From assembly GCA_035551935.1 (NCBI GenBank), contig DASZMJ010000163.1:1-15705 (forward strand): a stretch of 15,705 nucleotides of DNA, given 5' to 3'. This document shows, piece by piece, positions 13,541 to 15,705 of this stretch. Positions within the stretch are counted from its first letter, which is position 1, and each line of letters begins with the position of its first letter. Position numbers and translations under genes: made by a program. This stretch comes from DASZMJ01 sp035551935 (lineage in GTDB: Bacteria > Planctomycetota > Planctomycetia > Isosphaerales > Isosphaeraceae). The notes beneath the pieces are model-generated. The model ran no database searches and was not told where the DNA came from. It saw nothing but the letters and a program-made list of their open reading frames with translations.

Positions 13541-14998
13541 GTGAGGGCGACTCCCAAGAGGACGACGTCGACGGCCGAGGCGGGGAGCGGGTTCCTGCCG
13601 ATCCTCGAGGGGTCGGGGATCCTGACCCCACCGGAGTTCGAGGCGGTCCGCTCCCGCGTCCTCCGGGCCGAGCTGCCCTCCGACTCGGTGGCGCTGGCCG
13701 ATCGCCTCGTCGCCGACGGGGTCCTGACGGAGTTCCAGGCCCGTCGTGTCCTGGACGACAACGCGCGCGGCCTCGGGACCGACCGCTACGTGATCCTCGA
13801 CTCGATCGGCAAGGGAGGGATGGGGCGGATCTACAAGGCCCGGCATCGCCTGATGGGCCGGGTCGTGGCGGTGAAGGTGATCGCGCCGGCGCTGCGGTCC
13901 TCGCCTCAGAAGGTCGCCCTCTTCCGGCGCGAGATGGAGCTGATCGCCCGCCTCGACCACCCGAACATCGTCCGCGCCCACGACGCCGACTGGATCGCCG
14001 GCGTCCTCTGCCTGGTCATGGAGTACGTCCCGGGGCAGGACCTCGCCCAGCGGGCGCGAGAGGCGGGCACGCTGCCGCCGGCCGAGGTGGCCGACTTCGC
14101 GGCGCAGGCGGCCCGGGGGCTGGCCCACGCGCACGCCCGGGGGATCGTGCACCGCGACGTCAAGCCGGACAACTTGCTGCTGACCGACGAGGGCGTGATC
14201 AAGCTCCTGGACCTCGGCCTCGGCGCCCTGATGGACACCGCCGACGTGCTCGACGCCGACGTGGCGTCCGCCGGGAAGACCGTCGGCACCGTCGAGTTCA
14301 TCTCGCCGGAGCAGGCCTCCTCGTCGAGGGTCGACGGCCGCAGTGACCTCTACAGCCTCGGCTGCTCGATGTATTACCTCCTGACCGGCCGGTTTCCCTT
14401 CACCGGGGCGACGCAGCGCGAATGCCTCGGCGCGCGGCTCCGGGGCCGGCCGCAACCGATCCACCAACTGCTCCCGGACCTGCCGGGCGACTACGTCCGC
14501 GTCCTCGACCGGCTCATGGCCCCCCGGCCCGAGCGACGCTACCCGAACGCCGACGAGGCGGCCGAGGCCCTGACGGCCCTGGCGCGCGGACCCGTTACGC
14601 CGCCCCCACCCGTCGGCCGACACCAACGGGCCGCCGAGGACCTGGACCTCGAGATCTCGGCGCTGCTCTCCGAGGCCCCGGCGCCGCCCCCGGACCCGAT
14701 CGCCGCGCATCGACTCGAGCTGGAGGAGTCCGGCGCCGCGTCTGGTCGGTCGGTCGCGCAGTCGTATCAGACCGAGGTCATCCGCCTCCACAACGCTGAG
14801 ATCGACCGGCTCAGCCGGGCCCTCGATCAGGCCCGCCGGGAGGCCGAGACGGCGGCCACCACGCGGAGCTGGCTCGAGCGGCTCGCCCGGTCCCTCTGGG
14901 ATTCGCTCCTGGACGAGCAGTCGCACGCCCGCACGCTGCTCCTCGCGATCATCATCCTGCTGCTGCTCGGGCTCCTGTTCGCGCAGACCATGGGGTGA
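13541..14998 (+). CDS. Tail-anchored Ser/Thr protein kinase
   Basis: 485 residues. The GTG at 13541 is chosen because GGAGG lies 9 bases upstream. Residues 1-80 form a small helical extension (LADRLVADGVLTEFQARRVL) often seen before planctomycete kinase domains. The kinase domain spans about 83-348: Gly loop IGKGGMG (89-95), catalytic Lys112 in VAVK, candidate Glu131/133 in helix C, HRDVKPDN (Asp206, Asn211), DLG (224-226) in place of DFG, VGTVEFISPEQ in the activation segment, and DGRSDLYSLG. All key residues are present, so it should be active. A proline-rich linker, a probable coiled coil (about 405-450) and one hydrophobic segment (about 463-481, LLLAIIILLLLGLLFAQ) end the protein. The catalytic domain is therefore N-terminal and cytoplasmic, with only a few residues after the anchor and no external sensor domain. 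Targets are unknown. Confidence 0.93.
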   Translation: MRATPKRTTSTAEAGSGFLPILEGSGILTPPEFEAVRSRVLRAELPSDSVALADRLVADGVLTEFQARRVLDDNARGLGTDRYVILDSIGKGGMGRIYKARHRLMGRVVAVKVIAPALRSSPQKVALFRREMELIARLDHPNIVRAHDADWIAGVLCLVMEYVPGQDLAQRAREAGTLPPAEVADFAAQAARGLAHAHARGIVHRDVKPDNLLLTDEGVIKLLDLGLGALMDTADVLDADVASAGKTVGTVEFISPEQASSSRVDGRSDLYSLGCSMYYLLTGRFPFTGATQRECLGARLRGRPQPIHQLLPDLPGDYVRVLDRLMAPRPERRYPNADEAAEALTALARGPVTPPPPVGRHQRAAEDLDLEISALLSEAPAPPPDPIAAHRLELEESGAASGRSVAQSYQTEVIRLHNAEIDRLSRALDQARREAETAATTRSWLERLARSLWDSLLDEQSHARTLLLAIIILLLLGLLFAQTMG

Positions 14999-15241
14999 GG
15001 CCCCGCCCCGCCGGCGCCCGCGCGGGTGGCCTCGCTCGCTCTCCAACCGGCGTCGCGCAGCGACGAGAGGTCTTCAGGCGGTCGGTCCTGCTCCCATGCA
15101 ACTCTTGCGGCGGGTGGCCGGGCCAACGCGTTGAGGTCGTCCGACAATTCGCCGCGCTCCATATGATCCATATGACCTGTACTTTCCGCGACTATACTCA
15201 TTCGGCGAGTTTCGGCGCCGCATGTCACGCGCGGCGGGAGG

Positions 15242-15412
15242 TCAGCCCCTCCCCAGTCGTTGATTCAGCAGCCGACGCCACCACGTTCCACGGCCGTAGA
15301 GCGCCTCCGTTGCTGCATCGAATCGCTCGGCGAGGGCCAAGGATTCCTCGGCCCATCCGCTGCTGAGGCTCACTTCCCGGATCGGACCGGTGGGGGCGAA
15401 CAGCACGGACAT
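15242..15412 (-). CDS. Small conserved-looking protein, 56 residues
   Basis: The ATG at 15412 reads MSVLFAPTGPIREVSLSSGW, then an acidic helix (AEESLALAERFDAATEAL) and a short aromatic/basic tail (YGRGTWWRRLLNQRLGRG) before TGA. The balanced composition is unlike the Arg/Pro-rich chance frames around it, which is the main evidence for a real gene. No catalytic motif, signal peptide or membrane segment is seen, so it is probably cytoplasmic. It starts 18 bp after the small gene at 15431-15586, and the two likely form an operon. Sequences opening with LFAPTGP and SSGW seem familiar from hypothetical proteins, but I cannot name a family. No clear ribosome site is visible. Downstream, 14999-15241 holds no recognisable gene. 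Confidence 0.55.
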   Translation of the reverse strand: MSVLFAPTGPIREVSLSSGWAEESLALAERFDAATEALYGRGTWWRRLLNQRLGRG

Positions 15413-15430
15413 CGTGGGCCGCGACGGGAC

Positions 15431-15586
15431 TCACCCGCGCTCCAGCATCGCGACCAAGCCGTCTATCTCTCGCAACGCCGCCCCGGCATCTTGCCACGAG
15501 GACCAGTCGAAGTTGTTGTCGGGCAGTGCGATCAGCGACCTGGCATTGAGGAGAACGTTCCGCAACTCGGCCCTCGCGACATCCAT
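15431..15586 (-). CDS. Small helical protein, 51 residues, with WSSW motif
   Basis: The ATG at 15586 reads MDVARAELRNVLLNARSLIA, then LPDNNFDWSSWQDAGAALRE and IDGLVAMLERG, with a GAGGT-type ribosome site a few bases upstream. An in-frame ATG at 15625 would add only a basic leader. Two amphipathic helices joined by the DNNFDWSSWQDA turn give a compact all-helical protein. The pattern PDN-F-WSSW-DA-AAL-EID is familiar to me from short hypothetical bacterial proteins of unknown role. There is no export signal. It precedes the 56-residue gene by 18 bp in the same direction. Any upstream partner lies at or beyond the window edge. Confidence 0.55.
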   Translation of the reverse strand: MDVARAELRNVLLNARSLIALPDNNFDWSSWQDAGAALREIDGLVAMLERG

Positions 15587-15705
15587 CCGGCCACCTCTGG
15601 CGCCAACCGATCTGCGAGTAGCCAAGAGCCGGCCCGACCGGGACGATGGCGGTTACCAACACCAGCCAGACACCCGAGCGGAGCCGGCGGGTGGCCCTGG
15701 TGGCT

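Noticed and set aside
13310..15046. 578-codon minus-strand frame over the kinase
   Set aside because: Antisense to a kinase with all catalytic motifs; its translation is Arg/Gly/Asp-rich and meaningless.
15225..15705. Partial minus-strand frame entering from the window end, with a hydrophobic stretch WLVLVTAIVPVGPALGY
   Set aside because: The hydrophobic part could be the end of a real membrane protein, but the frame then overlaps both small genes with Arg-rich sequence. There is too little to call.

Overview
This window is very GC-rich and gene-dense and looks like chromosomal DNA of a planctomycete, most likely from the Isosphaeraceae or a close relative. The support is family content: two DUF1501 proteins, a DUF1549/DUF1553 protein, a DUF1559 pseudopilin-like protein and a Ser/Thr kinase with a planctomycete-style N-terminal extension. 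The genus cannot be read from the sequence.

Layout. (1) 2-1049: the 3' end of a membrane protein gene, then a small secreted protein, both on +. (2) 1320-2119: no gene. A G-rich 7-bp periodic tract runs directly into an array of short GAAACGAACCC-type motifs, interrupted twice by a 95-bp element. (3) 2239-8503: a divergent cluster. On the minus strand a DUF1549/DUF1553 gene is followed by a DUF1501 gene; on the plus strand a DUF1559 gene is followed by a second DUF1501 gene. The space between the arms carries two tandem 7-1-7 palindromes that look like operators. (4) 8579-10870, all minus: rpsR, a decayed ParE-like toxin remnant, floA and an nfeD-like gene; nfeD-floA is the usual membrane-microdomain pair. 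(5) 11111-11550: a second array of the same motif on the opposite strand. (6) 11939-13003: a secreted glycoside-hydrolase-like protein (minus), with a perfect 30-bp inverted repeat just upstream of its start. (7) 13541-14998: a Ser/Thr kinase with a C-terminal membrane anchor. (8) 15242-15586: two small tandem minus-strand genes of unknown function.

The most unusual content is non-coding. In the motif arrays the bases after the core predict the distance to the next core: CGAACCCAC is followed by about 23-32 bp, CGAACCCAA by about 57-59 bp. The same rule holds in both arrays, which lie about 9 kb apart on opposite strands. The 95-bp element folds on paper into a three-way junction, and three of the four differences between its copies keep pairing. 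Two further long inverted repeats sit in 5' leaders or inside an operon (3727-3807 and 13037-13103), where they could act as RNA structures or be mobile palindromic elements.

All product calls rest on recognising family motifs by eye; no database search was run.
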